This document shows, piece by piece, positions 12,031 through 22,461 of a stretch of DNA of 64,000 nucleotides. The DNA is from Diphasiastrum complanatum (lineage: Eukaryota; Streptophyta; Lycopodiopsida; Lycopodiales; Lycopodiaceae): the NCBI GenBank assembly GCA_029204225.1, contig CM055096.1:60114957-60178956 (forward strand), read 5' to 3'. A program made the translations under genes and the position numbers. Under the pieces are notes generated by a model, which saw only the letters and a program-made list of their open reading frames with translations, searched no databases and was not told the origin of the DNA. Position 1 is the first letter of the stretch; every line of letters begins with the position of its first letter.

Positions 12031-13667
12031 TTTCATATTTCTGCATGCATAATTTAATCATAATAGAACTTTTCTACTAGTACATAGATCGTATTCAGAC
12101 ATGACTAAAAACGCTGATATTGGTGTGATTTATTCACTCTCTAATCGCGTTCTCTAAGGAAGAATTCACAAAACCTTTCTAGCAGTTTCGCAGAACCTTT
12201 CCTACATCTGATACCATGTTGGTATCAAATAAATATGGAGCAGTAATCAATCGCTCTAATACCATGTTGGGATTCGATAGATGGATCAACCGACAATGCC
12301 TGTTGTAGCATAAGGGCAGCAACATGGAATTCTCGATGCATGAAACTAAGTCTATCGATTCAGACTGACTTCAACGTCTCAAAGTCTGTCCTAATCACAA
12401 CTTCAAAGTTGCTAGATCGACTAAGTCGATTCCCTAGCCATGCAGGTATACCTTGATTACAGATTTAGCCATGCACATATACCTTGATTATAGATATAGC
12501 TTTGCGGAAGCATCTTAGGTGAGGTACTTTAGAGCGATAAATTGACAAGAGCTATTAGTCATACAAGTAGTTTAATCTATTAACAACGAATAACCAAAAC
12601 ATGAATAAAAAGAACATTCAAGATGACATGCACGACCTAGATGAAGAAACAAAACGTTTCTAATTATAAAGCCTTGCTAGCTTTCAGCCCTCAGCCTGAC
12701 GATATCAAAGATCTGGAGACATGAAGCATGAAAAATTTCACGAACATGAAAGTCAAAGGAAATGAAGACATTCGCGAACATGAAAGTCAAAGCAGACGAA
12801 GACGAATGGTTCGCGAACACGAAAGATTTACGAACGAGAATCTTCTGCGGTCTAGTATGAGAGAAGGCAAATGACCAAAATGAAACCAACAACGAAACGA
12901 AACCTTCTCCTTCCTGCACGCTCCAAAGAGTACCAGCAAGATCATGCAAGTACCTAGAAGTACAGATATTTGATCTGATGATATGAAACTAGCAGATACC
13001 TTTTAGGTCATGGCTAATCTGCCACTCTTGTGATTCCCTGATTAGTTGTAGATGTTTAATTACTCTAATCTTAGACTCACATAGAGCGACCACACTTACT
13101 GGATGATACTTGACATATAGATCAACAGAATACACATAAAGTGTAATGAAGTAGTCTGATGCTAGTAAGCAATCAAGACAAAATACAGACAACAAGTCCT
13201 CCTGCGTGCGAGACGAGCTCTGTGATCAGGATCCACAGAGATCCAACTATCCGCTAGTAAAGCGAGATGATTACTCGTGAGAGAACCGTGTTTCTCCCAT
13301 GCCAACGCACTACGTGGATTTTCATGCAGTGCTTGAAGAAAACAGAGGAAGTTCAATATAGATAATTTTTCTTGTTGTGTCTAATCTCGAATGCAAATGC
13401 TTCTGCTGTTAATCATGTGTCTGAGTTTTCTTGTTCATTTTAATTTTGCACCTTGGTTGAAACTATGTTGAATGCTATATTAATGTTATAAACGTAGATC
13501 AGCAGAGCCTGACTACATTCTAGAGGATTGTAGGAGTGATTCAGCTGGCGATGTCCAGCGATCGCATCTGAACTCCATCTGAATCGGAACAAAGGATCAT
13601 GGTTCCTTCATGAAAGCTTTGCGACTGCAAAATCCAAATCGTGATATACGAATCTGATTCTCATCAG
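12031..13667. other. LTR-like non-coding region with a reverse primer-site-like motif
   Basis: GCTCTAATACCA at 12253-12264 is the reverse complement of a degenerate tRNA-Met primer site. It is followed by TGTTGGGATTC, so the LTR of a minus-strand Copia element may start at 12265 and run right. Its body could be the reverse transcriptase relic at 10690-11420. A second similar motif (CTGATACCATGTTGG) lies near 12206. The interval ends with the 3' part of the LTR preceding the primer site at 13668 (plus). The internal border between the two is not visible, and no coding frame was recognised. Confidence 0.4.
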
Positions 13668-13679
13668 TGGTATCAGAGC
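13668..13679 (+). other. Copia primer-binding site (element L)
   Basis: Exact TGGTATCAGAGC, complementary to the 3' end of plant initiator tRNA-Met. It lies one base after a TCATCA that would be the LTR end. Confidence 0.85.
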
Positions 13680-13773
13680 AAGTCATCCTGTCATATTCTG
13701 ACATAGCCAAGAAGCTAGGAGGCCAAACATTCAAACAAACAACCATCAACAAGAAAATAGACTCCAAGAAGCA

Positions 13774-14055
13774 ATGGCTTCAATCAGTAGCATGTAGAGC
13801 AAGATCTGCACAATACTTGATTCTTCAGAATCTAACTTTCTAGCCTAGAAAGTTAAGACATCTTTAATACTCAAGGGCGAAAGACTATTCCCCTGGGTGG
13901 ATGGCACAAAAGAAATGCCTACGACAATAGGCAAAGAGCTACGTGAATGGAGGGAGAAAAACGACAAGGCAGTAGCCTTGCTATCATATTCCATCGAAGA
14001 TAGTCTCACACTTGACCTAGCTACACTCTCCAAAGCTAAGGAGATGTGGGATGCA
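13774..14055 (+). pseudogene. gag: Copia gag N-terminal fragment (element L)
   Basis: The ATG at 13774 lies about 95 bp after the primer site. The frame reads SSESNF, KTSLILKGERLFPWVDG, then ELREWREKNDKAVALL and LSKAKEMWD, a typical Copia gag layout. Two stops interrupt the first 30 codons. At about 14055 the sequence jumps straight to the reverse transcriptase/RNase H junction, so gag C-terminus, protease, integrase and most of reverse transcriptase are deleted. Confidence 0.75.
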
Positions 14056-14084
14056 TTACTCACCAGATTTTAGATGAAATCAAG

Positions 14085-14698
14085 AAGTCAAATCCTGATG
14101 CTGGAAGATTACAAGCTACTATCAATCCATGTATCTGCTATGGTGATGTTAATTTATCCAATATTCATACGCTTCATGGATATGCAGATGCAAATTGGGT
14201 AGGTGATGTTGACACCAAAAAATCTACTTTTGGATCCGTCTTCCTACTCAATAATGGTCCGATATCTTGAAACAATCGGAAATAGACCTCCATTGCAATG
14301 TTATCCACAAAATCTGAATACATTCAGCCTCTCAAGCTACCAAAGAGGCAATTTGGTTGAAAAATTTACTATCTGATATTGGTCTCAGACAGTCTGCTCC
14401 AACAAAGATACAATCTGATAATCAGAGTGCTATTGCATTATCTTTCAATCCTAGATCTCATTCTAGGGATAAGCACATCAATATCAGATATCACTACATC
14501 AGAAGCATGATACTCAACAAGGAGGTAAGCCTAAAAGTTTGCAGAACCCTGTACATGGCAGTGGACATATTCACAAAAGAATTGAATCAGGAAGCACACA
14601 AGAATTTTCGTGTTATCTTGAGTTTGCAAATCAAGGAATTCAAAGATCGGGGGGTCTTGGATTTCTATCCTCTCCATCCCTATCTCTTTACTAATTAG
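14085..14698 (+). pseudogene. Copia RNase H fragment
   Basis: Reads HGYADANWVGDVDTKKS (first catalytic Asp region), then, after a broken segment with stops near 14268 and 14284, MLSTKSEYI (Glu region). KIQSDNQSAIALS (Asp), HSRDKHINIRYHYI and VDIFTKEL follow. These are the diagnostic order of Copia RNase H blocks. The frame ends at 14698. A G-rich tract near 14649-14654 could be the polypurine tract, but no clean TG start of a 3' LTR follows. It could be the same element as the gag at 13774 or a second one joined there. Confidence 0.8.
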
Positions 14699-15430
14699 TA
14701 TTCATTCATTATGTTGTTGTAGTTATTGATACAATCGCATACCTTGCAAAAATACAAAAAAAGTCGATGACAGTCTACAGAAAATACAAGGAAAGTCTGA
14801 CAGTGTTCCATCAACTTGCCCGACATCGACTTAGCCGAAGTCGACTTTTGAAGACATGAGAGTAGCACTCGACTTGTCCAAAGTCTCTGATCTGTCCGAT
14901 GTCTCCGACTTCTTAGCCTTGACCAGCTTTTGAGTCTGACATCGAAGTTTGTCAAATCTCCGACATCGACTATACGACTTCTACAAAATTTGATGTGATG
15001 TGCCAACTCCCAAAAGTCGATATCATCAAATTGGTGGCTCAACAGTACATTTGTCACAACTATTGATCTCTTTCTCTATCCTAAATCCCATGTTAATCTA
15101 TTTCCATTCATGTTGCTGGATTTCTACTCGCATTGTCGCATAGTCTGCAGAAATACACAAAAAGTCGAGACAACCTTCCTTCAACTTTTCTGCCTTTAAC
15201 TTGCCCCCGATGTTTCCTTCTTCGAAGTCTTCGACGATCATCGAAGGTTCAAAATGGATCTCTTGTAAATCATTGACATCAAAGTCCTCGACTTCCATGC
15301 CAGCGACTTCCTCGACATCAAAGTCTTCTAAAGGCAAACAATTGGAATTTTGTGACATCTTCAGTTTTTTCGGCCTTCGACATTTTGCGACACCTTTTCA
15401 TTTTTGGCAAAATGACTGAAGCCATTTCTA
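14699..15430. repeat. Non-coding spacer with a diverged ~400 bp direct repeat
   Basis: TTCATTCAT...GTTG..., an ATACAATCGCATA-type block, (T/C)AGTCT(A/G)CAGAAA and ACAAAAAGTCGA recur at about 14701-14790 and 15105-15170. Both units are followed by stretches crowded with TCGAC and GACATC words. Open frames here (for example 15098-15358 minus) follow from this repetitive composition and show no family motif. It is probably LTR-derived. Confidence 0.45.
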
Positions 15431-16078
15431 TGAAAGATTCAACTAGTTTCATCACATTTTGCAATATTTCCATATTTGGCATATTGAGGCCAAAATTTGT
15501 TTTAGACTTAGAGGTTGACTTTTCAAAGTTCATTAGTCTAAATTTCATTTGAATAAACACTTTCTGAAAGTGTGGGAAAGATAGAATGTGAGTTTGAGTA
15601 GATTCAATTTGAATAAGTTGGGTACATTGAATCCAGACCCAAAATTGGTAGGGATAGCATTTTGGTGGGAAAGCCAAGTGGCCAAATAGGGTTTGGACCT
15701 GCTATAAAAGGATGTAACTCGTGGAGAGAGTCATCTTCTCTCTTCTCTATCTCATTTCATGCTTATACATGGTTCTCTTGGGTTCTACTATCCATTGGTG
15801 CACTATCTTGGTGATTGCTTGCAATTCTATGTGTAGAATGATCTATATTTGTTATTTTTGGATCCACACGTGTGAAATATAGTATCTTGCTGGTTTTGTA
15901 TGGACAGCAATAGTACATAATCATTTCATTCAAGTTTGATCAAGTTCTATTAGTATTTGCATCTCAAATTGTGTGTAGATGCTGATTTTTCTACATTGGT
16001 GAAGTTGGTAGTGTATTTCTCTTTCTAACAAAAGATCATTCAAGTAGATTGGACCTTAAGGATCTGAAATCTTTCACA
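15431..16078 (+). repeat. 5' LTR of B1
   Basis: Starts TGAAAGATTCAACTAG and ends CTTTCACA immediately before the primer site. It contains TATAAAA at 15704-15710 and the palindrome CACACGTGTG at 15865-15874. It pairs with 20686-21333 at equal length. Confidence 0.95.
15704..15710 (+). promoter_or_regulatory. TATA box of the B1 5' LTR
   Basis: TATAAAA in GCTATAAAAGGATG, kept at the matching place in the 3' LTR (20958-20964) and, inverted, in B2 (22193-22199). Its mid-LTR position fits the U3/R promoter. Confidence 0.6.
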
Positions 16079-16090
16079 TGGTATCAGAGC
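16079..16090 (+). other. Primer-binding site of B1
   Basis: TGGTATCAGAGC directly abuts the 5' LTR and matches initiator tRNA-Met. Confidence 0.93.
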
Positions 16091-16678
16091 TTGTGTTTCA
16101 GTTTATGAAGAAGGAAATCAGATCTATCAATGATTTGGTGAAGATATCAAGTCTAGAGCATGCTAGAGAGGATTCTACACCAAAATCGGATTTTTTTGCT
16201 TTTGTAGATTGGATCTTTTGTAGATCAAAACACTAAATAGGTCAATATACTTGTTTAATACGATTTTTGAATTCACATACTGGATTTGACCGATTTTTGG
16301 ATCATTGGTTCAGCCTAAGTGGTGGCTTATAGATTGCACATCAAATTTTCAGCATTTGCATGTAGATTTGGAATAGTCAATTTTTTGTGATTTTGTCAAA
16401 ACCCTAATTTTGATTGGATCTCTAGATAGTGAGGTTACTGGACTTCATTTGAGTGTGTTTCAATCTTAGGAAGTGACAAAAGTCATTAGATTGAGGATAG
16501 ATCATAGGTTGATCAAGATTCCATGACTCTATGTGTTGATTTGCTTGGATAAGTGCTAGAAGATAATTTGTGAGATAGTTTCAAATCTTGGTGATTTCTT
16601 TTGAAAGCATTTGTTTTTGTTCAAAGGAGTGCTTTGTGCATTGAAGCAGGTTGAAAGAGAAGATCAGGTCATTGCTAC
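16091..16678 (+). other. Untranslated leader of B1
   Basis: 588 bp between primer site and gag ATG with no coding signal. Part of it is kept in B2 (24775-25155), where the leader is fused to mid-integrase by a deletion. Confidence 0.7.
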
Positions 16679-18490
16679 ATGGCAATCTCAATTGGAGTCA
16701 TGTTGGAAGCCAATGATAGGCTTACCTCAAGTAGCTATTCATTATGGAAAGTGAGGATGGATTCACTTGTTGAGATGAATGATGTTTTGGATATTGTTGT
16801 AGGTTTGGAGGAGAGACCAGCAACACAACAAGATCAATTGAGGTATGACAAGAGGGACAAGAAGGCACTACACATGATAAAGATGAATGTTACCAATGAA
16901 CTTCTCAAGGAAGTTGGTAAGTGCACATCATCGTTGGAAGCTTGGAATTCATTGAAGAAGCTTTATGAATCCAAGTCTACTTCTAGAGTGTTAACTCTAA
17001 GAAGGCAAATCTTTTCTTGTTTGCAAAAGAATGAAGAAAGTCCAAGTACTTTTGTTTTGAGAATGAAAGCATTGAATGATGAGTTAGCTTGCATAGATGA
17101 AAGCATTAAGGAAGGAGAGCTTATTCAAGTGATTCTTAATGGCTTGTTGGATGCTCATGCTAACATTGTTCAAAGTATTGCTATTCAAAAGACTTTGCCA
17201 AGTTTGATAGATCTTCAAGAAATCTTGATCAATGAGGAATATAGGCTTCAAGCAAGAGGGGAATCTACATCACCACTTCAAGAAGATGCTATGTTTACAA
17301 AGGGCAAATTCAAGGGCAAAACCAAAAGCAAGTGGTCTAAAGTGCAAGATCAAGTGGATGCTTCTTCAAGTGGCAAAAAGAAGGACAGATCAAAGCTCAA
17401 GTGCTTCTATTGTGGCATCAAAGGACACTTTGCAAGTGAGTGCTACAAGAAGAAGAGAGATCAAGGAGACAAGCAAGGTAATCTTACTCTTGATGAGGAT
17501 GGTTTGGATGTGCAAGATGCAAATGATGATGCTTTTGTGATGTCTTCATGTATGCTTGCTAATGATGGAGATCTAGATCCTTGGTGGATTGATAGTGGAG
17601 CAAGTTCACACATGACCCTTCACAAAGAGTACTTCACTTCTTTGTTGGCATATGGAGATGACAAGAGGGTGATCTACATGGCCAATGATGGTGAGTGTGC
17701 AATCAAAGGGATTGGCACTATTCTTATTTCTCTCTCTACAAATAGGAATGTTCATTTGGAGGATGTCTTGTTTATTCCATTTATTACCAAGAATTTGCTT
17801 AGTGTGAGTCAAATGCTAAGTAAGGGCCTCAAGGTGGAGTTTGATGGAGATGCTTGTTTGCTTAAAATGAAGGATGTCTTGATTGGAAAAGGTAAAAGGA
17901 AAGGGGAGTTGTTTAAAGTTGATGCTTGTGTTATCGCTAACCAAGTTGGATGTGTTGCAAGGGAGCAAAGTTCTATTCAAGAGGTTTGGCACAAAAGGAT
18001 GGGACACCTCAACTTCAAGTCATTGGAGGTAATGGCAAGGAAGAAGGTTGTGATTGGTCTTCCAAGTTCCTTAAGTAATGACAAGCATGTTTGTGAGTCT
18101 TGTGCTTTGTCTAAGTCACATAGACTACCTTATACTAGATCTATTTCTAGATCTACAAAGTCTTTTCAGCTTGTACATTTGGATATTCATGGATTTACTA
18201 CAATTAGCAATAGTGGAGCTAAGATGTATGTAACGTTCATTGATGATTTTAGTAGATTTTGTTGGATCTATCTACTAAAGAGCAAGGATGAAGTGTATGA
18301 TGTCTTTGTCAAGTTCAAGAATGCAAGGGAGAACCAATTTTCCACAAAGATCAAGTGCTTGAGAGGTGACAATGGTGGTGAGTACATATCTAACAAGTTC
18401 AAGGCCTTTTGTGATGAGCATGGGATCAAGAGGGAGTATACAACATCAAGGACCCCACAACAAAATGGAGTGAAAGTGCTAAAGCTATGA
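16679..18490 (+). pseudogene. gag-pol: Copia gag-protease-integrase polyprotein (B1), broken
   Basis: Open for 603 codons. Gag starts MAISIGVMLEANDRL with SSYSLWKVRMDSLV. The zinc knuckle CFYCGIKGHFASEC is at about residues 242-255, and the protease active site WWIDSGASSH at about 302. GAG-pre-integrase WHKRMGHLN...CESCALSKSH follows (~437-480). The integrase core has HLDIHG (Asp ~502), TFIDDFSRFCW and RGDNGGEY (second Asp ~565). The third catalytic residue, Glu, is gone: relative to B2 (24593-24640), 28 bases just after the PQQNGV motif are missing at about 18472. This shifts the frame and ends the ORF at 18490. Integrase is inactive, while gag and protease look intact. Confidence 0.93.
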
Positions 18491-19197
18491 GGTTAAGTGC
18501 TAATCTTGACAAACCATTTTGGGATCAAGCTTTGTTGTGTGCCAATTTCTTGTGCAATAGGTGGCCGAGTGCTATTTTGGATGGAAGGACACCTTTTGAG
18601 ATGCTATTCAAGAGGAGGCCGAGTGTCAACTTTCTAAGAACCTTTGGATGCACATGCTATGTCAACATTACTCTTCATGATAGGACCAAGGAAGATCCAT
18701 CTTCAAGAAGAGGTATTTTTGTTGGATATAGTGAGGTGAGTAAAGCCTACAAGGTTTACATTCCTTCTACTAACAAAGTGATTGTTGGTAGAGATGTCAT
18801 TTTTTATGAGGGGAACATTTGAAAGGCGTCTTCAAGCATGATTGATGGTAAAGTAGATGGATATAACATTCTTGATGTTGATGAGAAGGATCCTACTTTG
18901 GATGGTGGTGATGATGGACCTTCATCAAGCCAAAAGCCAAGGAGAACATCAAGAGAAAGACAAGTACCTTCAAGGCTCACATATGATCACAAGGGTAAGC
19001 AAGTAGTTTCTGGAAATTATGTTGCTTTCCTAACCTCTTTGGATGAGCCTACAAATGTAGATCAAGCAAGGAAAGAAGAGGAGTGGATCCAAGCAATGGA
19101 CCTTGAGTATCAATCTCTTATGAAGAGTGGAACATCTTTTGGAGGATCTTCTTGTGTACATGGAGCTATGCAAGGGATGGATGTTATCTTGCTGTAA
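18487..19197 (+). pseudogene. B1 integrase C-terminus and linker
   Basis: Continues integrase after the 28-base deletion: ANLDKPFWDQALLCANFLCN, TPFEMLFKRRPSVNFLRTFG, then GIFVGYSEVSKAYKVYIPS. A TGA at 18820-18822 replaces a Pro codon kept in B2. The frame then resumes from 18838 with the linker (PRRTSRERQVPSRLTYD). EEEWIQAMDLEYQSLMKSGT marks the point where reverse transcriptase should begin. Instead SFGGSSCVHGAMQ follows, the start of the replacement segment. The frame stops at 19197 through a small shift that is absent from B2. Confidence 0.9.
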
Positions 19198-20127
19198 AGT
19201 CAAGTAATGGATCTGGAAAACAAATTTTGTTCAATGACTTTGATGGTCAAGTTGAAGATCAAGAGATTAATCTCAAAGCGCTTCAACTAGTCAAAAGGGA
19301 AGGTGGCAATTTGGAGCTAGTCAAGAACATCAAAGGAGAGGTAATTGGCAAAGCTGTTATGGATATATTTTTGCAGCATATTGAAGACCCAAGTAAGGTC
19401 AAAGGAACAGCAAGGAAGTGTTGTTCAAGTTTACTTTACTTGTTCTATCTCATGTTTGAGCAATTTCATGTGGATGTGTGCAAATTGTCAAGATATGGTA
19501 AAACTAGCTACATTGGTTAGCATTGTTTTGATGTTGGATTTGTACTAGCACTTGGAGATTGTCAATTTTTGGTGAATTCATGGTCATTTTTTTGTGTCAA
19601 GTAGATCTTGAAGATGGACTAGTGCAACCTACTTGGTTTATGGAGTCATGTGGTGCTGGATTTGCATCATTAATGTACTCACCTACTCATGGATTTCCAA
19701 AGTTTGATGGTTTCTTGTGGCAAGATGAAGATGGAGGCTCATTCATGGAGTATCAGGGTGGATACATGGCAACAAAGGACAAAGAAGGAGGAGACATGCA
19801 AGCAAAAGTTGATCACTCACATTTATTGTTTGTTTGCTGTATTTTTCCAGAGAGTTCAGAGTTGGAAGCATGGTGGAATCATTTCATTTACATTCTATTT
19901 GATTCTTCATGTTCTAGTCACATTTTTACATGTAAAATTGATGTAAGAAATAGTGAAGCATCCCAAGTGGACACTATTCTCTATATCAATTATGGTTGTT
20001 TCTATTTTGAGCATTACATGATCATTAAAAGGAGATCTATTCTTAGGAAGAAGATAATTCTTATGATGGATCAAAGTTCTATTGGCAAAAACTATGCTAG
20101 GAGCATTGGAAGCTAGGAAAGCGAGTT
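19128..20127 (+). other. Segment replacing reverse transcriptase in B1
   Basis: About 1 kb between the RT start motif (AMDLEYQSLMKSGT) and RNase H (LRYIIGTRDFG) holds none of the Copia RT blocks: no [27 protein letters not shown] or TRPD. It has two parts. The first (19150-19520) encodes KSSNGSGKQILFNDFDG, ALQLVKREGGNLELVKNI and CCSSLLYLFYLMFEQFHV, conserved in B2 and C. The second (19559-20116) encodes VDLEDGLVQPTWF, FLWQDEDGGSFMEY and KIDVRNSEASQVDTILYINY, also found in B2 and C. I do not recognise either as a known domain. The 186-codon frame of the second part may be non-coding. Confidence 0.85.
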
Positions 20128-20688
20128 TTGAGGTACATCATTGGAACTCGAGATTTTGGCATATTGTATGAGGGATCATCACCTAATCTTTTTGGATTTT
20201 CAGATTCGGACTATGCTGGAGATGTAATGGATAGGAAATCCATTAGTGCTTATTGTATTTTCATAGGTGATGGAGCTATATCATGGATGTCAAAGAAACA
20301 GACCACTATCTCATTGTCATCTAGTGAGGCCGAGTATAAAGCTTTTACACATTGCACAAAGGAGATGGTATGGATCAAGAGGATGATCAAGGATCTTCAC
20401 TTGCTGGATTTTTTAGAGAGCCCAATCATCTTTTGTGACAATCAATCAGCCCAAAGAATGGCATCCAATCCTATCTTTCATGCTAGGAGCAAGCATATTG
20501 AGATACAATATCATTTTGTGAGGGAGCGAGTCATTGCAAAGGAGGTGGAGCTTCAACATGTGTCTTCAAGGGAATGTGTAGCTGATATCTTCACCAAAGC
20601 ATTGGGAAAAGACTTGTTCATGAAGCATAGGACTTCACTTGGAGTATTATCAAAGTCTATGCTAAAACTAGTTGAAGAGGGAGTGTGA
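20128..20688 (+). CDS. Copia RNase H domain (B1), intact frame
   Basis: 187 codons. The reading starts inside the conserved LRYIIGTRDFG block, so the start at 20128 is only the first ATG and not necessarily a real start. The catalytic residues are visible: DSDYAGD (Asp), LSSSEAEYKA (Glu) and IIFCDNQSAQRMA (Asp). NPIFHARSKHIEIQYHFVRE and VADIFTKALGK follow. It ends at the first bases of the 3' LTR (TGA at 20686-20688). It is in good condition compared with the rest of B1. RNase H removes RNA from the RNA-DNA hybrid during reverse transcription. Here it lacks its polymerase partner. Confidence 0.88.
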   Translation: MRYIIGTRDFGILYEGSSPNLFGFSDSDYAGDVMDRKSISAYCIFIGDGAISWMSKKQTTISLSSSEAEYKAFTHCTKEMVWIKRMIKDLHLLDFLESPIIFCDNQSAQRMASNPIFHARSKHIEIQYHFVRERVIAKEVELQHVSSRECVADIFTKALGKDLFMKHRTSLGVLSKSMLKLVEEGV

Positions 20689-21333
20689 AAGATTCAACTA
20701 GTTTCATCACATTTTGCAATATTTTCATATTTGGTATATTGAGGCCAAAACTTGTTTTAGACTTAGAGGTTGACTTTTCAAAGTTCATTAGTCTAAATTT
20801 CATTTGAATAGACACTTTTTGAAAGTGTGGGAAAGATAGAATGCGAGTTTGAGTAGATTCAATTTGAATAAGTTGGGTACATTGAATCTAGACCCAAAAT
20901 TGGTAGGGATAGCATTTTGGTGAGAAAGCCAAGTGGCCAAATAGGGTTTGGACCTGCTATAAAAGGATGTAACTCGTGGAGAGAGTCATCTTCTCTCTTC
21001 TCTATCTCCTTTCATGCTTATACATGGTTCTCTTGGGTTCTACTATCCATTGGTGCACTATCTTGGTAATGGCTTGCAATTCTATGTGTAGAATGATCTA
21101 TATTTGTTATTTTTGGATCCACACGTGTGAAATATAGTAGCTTGCTAGTTTTGTATGGACAGCAACAGTACATAATCATTTCATTCAAGTTTGATCAAGT
21201 TCTATTAGTGTTTGCATCTCAAATTGTGTGTAGATGCTGATTTTTCTACATTGGTGAAATTGGTAATGTATTTCTCTTTCTAACCAAAGATCATTCAAGT
21301 AGATTGGATCTTAAGGATCTGAAATCTTTGACA
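20686..21333 (+). repeat. 3' LTR of B1
   Basis: Starts TGAAAGATTC after the GAAGAGGGAG tract and ends CTTTGACA, one base different from the 5' LTR end. It has TATAAAA at 20958-20964 and CACACGTGTG at 21120-21129. Confidence 0.95.
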
Positions 21334-21699
21334 ATTTTTTCATAGCCAAATGTTGTATTTCATGTTCAATCCTGTACTGTGCAAACAAAACTAACAATGA
21401 TAGCAGCCACCCACGATCTCTAACAGACAACATAATGACTCCACGTTTTTCATCTACACAAATGTAAAACTGTATATAAATCATTATAAACAACAATAGC
21501 AGATATAGAGAGACAGACATTGTAGATGCTTTCATGCATCAATTCTTTCTTCAGATGGATTGCCAGTAATAAGATGATCAACCTTTGGCTGCAAACCATA
21601 TCCTAATGCCAAGAAAGACGGACGACAATATCAACAAACATGCCTTTGGGATACATGAAGCCTAAACAAAAGAAGCTACAAGACTAGTCGAATGAACTT
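21334..21699. other. Spacer between B1 and the F fragment; no gene
   Basis: AT-rich; the small open frame 21311-21535 (minus) shows no family motif. It separates the inverted elements B1 and B2. Confidence 0.45.
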
Positions 21700-21818
21700 A
21701 TCCCTCGGAGAGTTCCTGCGAATACTTTGACTCAACTTGCTTACACAAAAACTTAAGTCAGGTCTAGTGATGGTTAAATAGATTAGGGAGCCTATAAAGC
21801 TTTCTAAAGAGGGTGATA
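21700..21818 (-). pseudogene. Copia reverse transcriptase C-terminal scrap (part of F)
   Basis: Minus-strand frame gives IYLTITRPDLSFCVSKLSQ, the end of Copia reverse transcriptase. It sits directly left of B2, while the F reverse transcriptase just upstream in protein order sits directly right of B2 (25608 on). The simplest reading is one F gene split by the insertion of B2, with about 60 codons lost at the right border. Confidence 0.75.
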
Positions 21819-22461
21819 TGTGAAAGATTTCAGATCCTTAAGATCCAATCTACTTGAATGATCTTTGGTAGAAAGAGAAATACACTACCAATTTCACCAT
21901 TCTAGAAAAATTAGCATCTACACACAATTTGAGGTGCAAACACTAATAGAACTTGATCAAACTTGAATGAAATGATTATGTACTGTTGCTGTCCGTACAA
22001 AACCAGCAAGCTACTGTATTTCACACGTGTGGATCCAAAAATAGCAAATATAGATCAACACATAGAATTGCAAGCAATCACCAAGATAGTGCACCAATGG
22101 ATAGTAGAACCCAGGAGAACCATGTATAAGCATGAAATGAGATAGAGAAGAGAGAAGATGACTCTCTCCATGAGTTAAATCCTTTTATAGCAGGTTCAAA
22201 CCCTATTTGGCCACTTGGCTTTCCCACCAAAATGCTAACCCTACCAATTTTGGGTCTAGATTCAATGTACCCAACTTATTCAAATTGAATCTACTCAAAC
22301 TCGCATTCTATCTTTCCCACACTTTCAAAAAGTGTTTATTCAAATGAAATTTAGACTAATGAACTTTGAAAAGTCAACCTCTAAGTCTAAAACAAGTTTT
22401 GGCCTCAATATGCCAAATATGAAAATATTGCAAAATGTGATGAAACTAGTTGAATCTTTCA
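21819..22461 (-). repeat. 3' LTR of B2
   Basis: On the minus strand it starts TGAAAGATTC at 22461 and ends ...TTTCACA at 21819, as in B1. It has an inverted TATAAAA at 22193-22199 and CACACGTGTG at 22022-22031. The five bases left of it (21814-21818, TGATA) would be half of a target-site duplication. Confidence 0.93.

Larger units (their letters stand above)
15431..21333 (+). mobile_element. Copia-like element B1, full length with two LTRs, no reverse transcriptase
   Basis: Both LTRs are 648 bp (15431-16078, 20686-21333). The primer site is at 16079-16090 and a polypurine tract (GAAGAGGGAG) sits just before 20686. Order inside: leader, gag, protease, integrase, linker, a ~1 kb segment without reverse transcriptase motifs, RNase H. 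By eye the LTRs differ at about 20 positions (~3 percent). The flanking five bases (TTCTA on the left, ATTTT on the right) do not match, so no target-site duplication is visible. It has frame breaks and is not autonomous. Confidence 0.93.

Noticed and set aside
13170-13360. GC-richer stretch that looked like a host exon
   Set aside because: Only a short minus frame with no splice pattern or recognisable domain. It lies in an LTR-like region between two primer sites.
15098-15358. Acidic 86-codon minus ORF (EDFDVEEVAG-like)
   Set aside because: The acidic repeats come from the repeated TCGAC/GACATC words. No homology recognised, and the opposite strand reads equally open.
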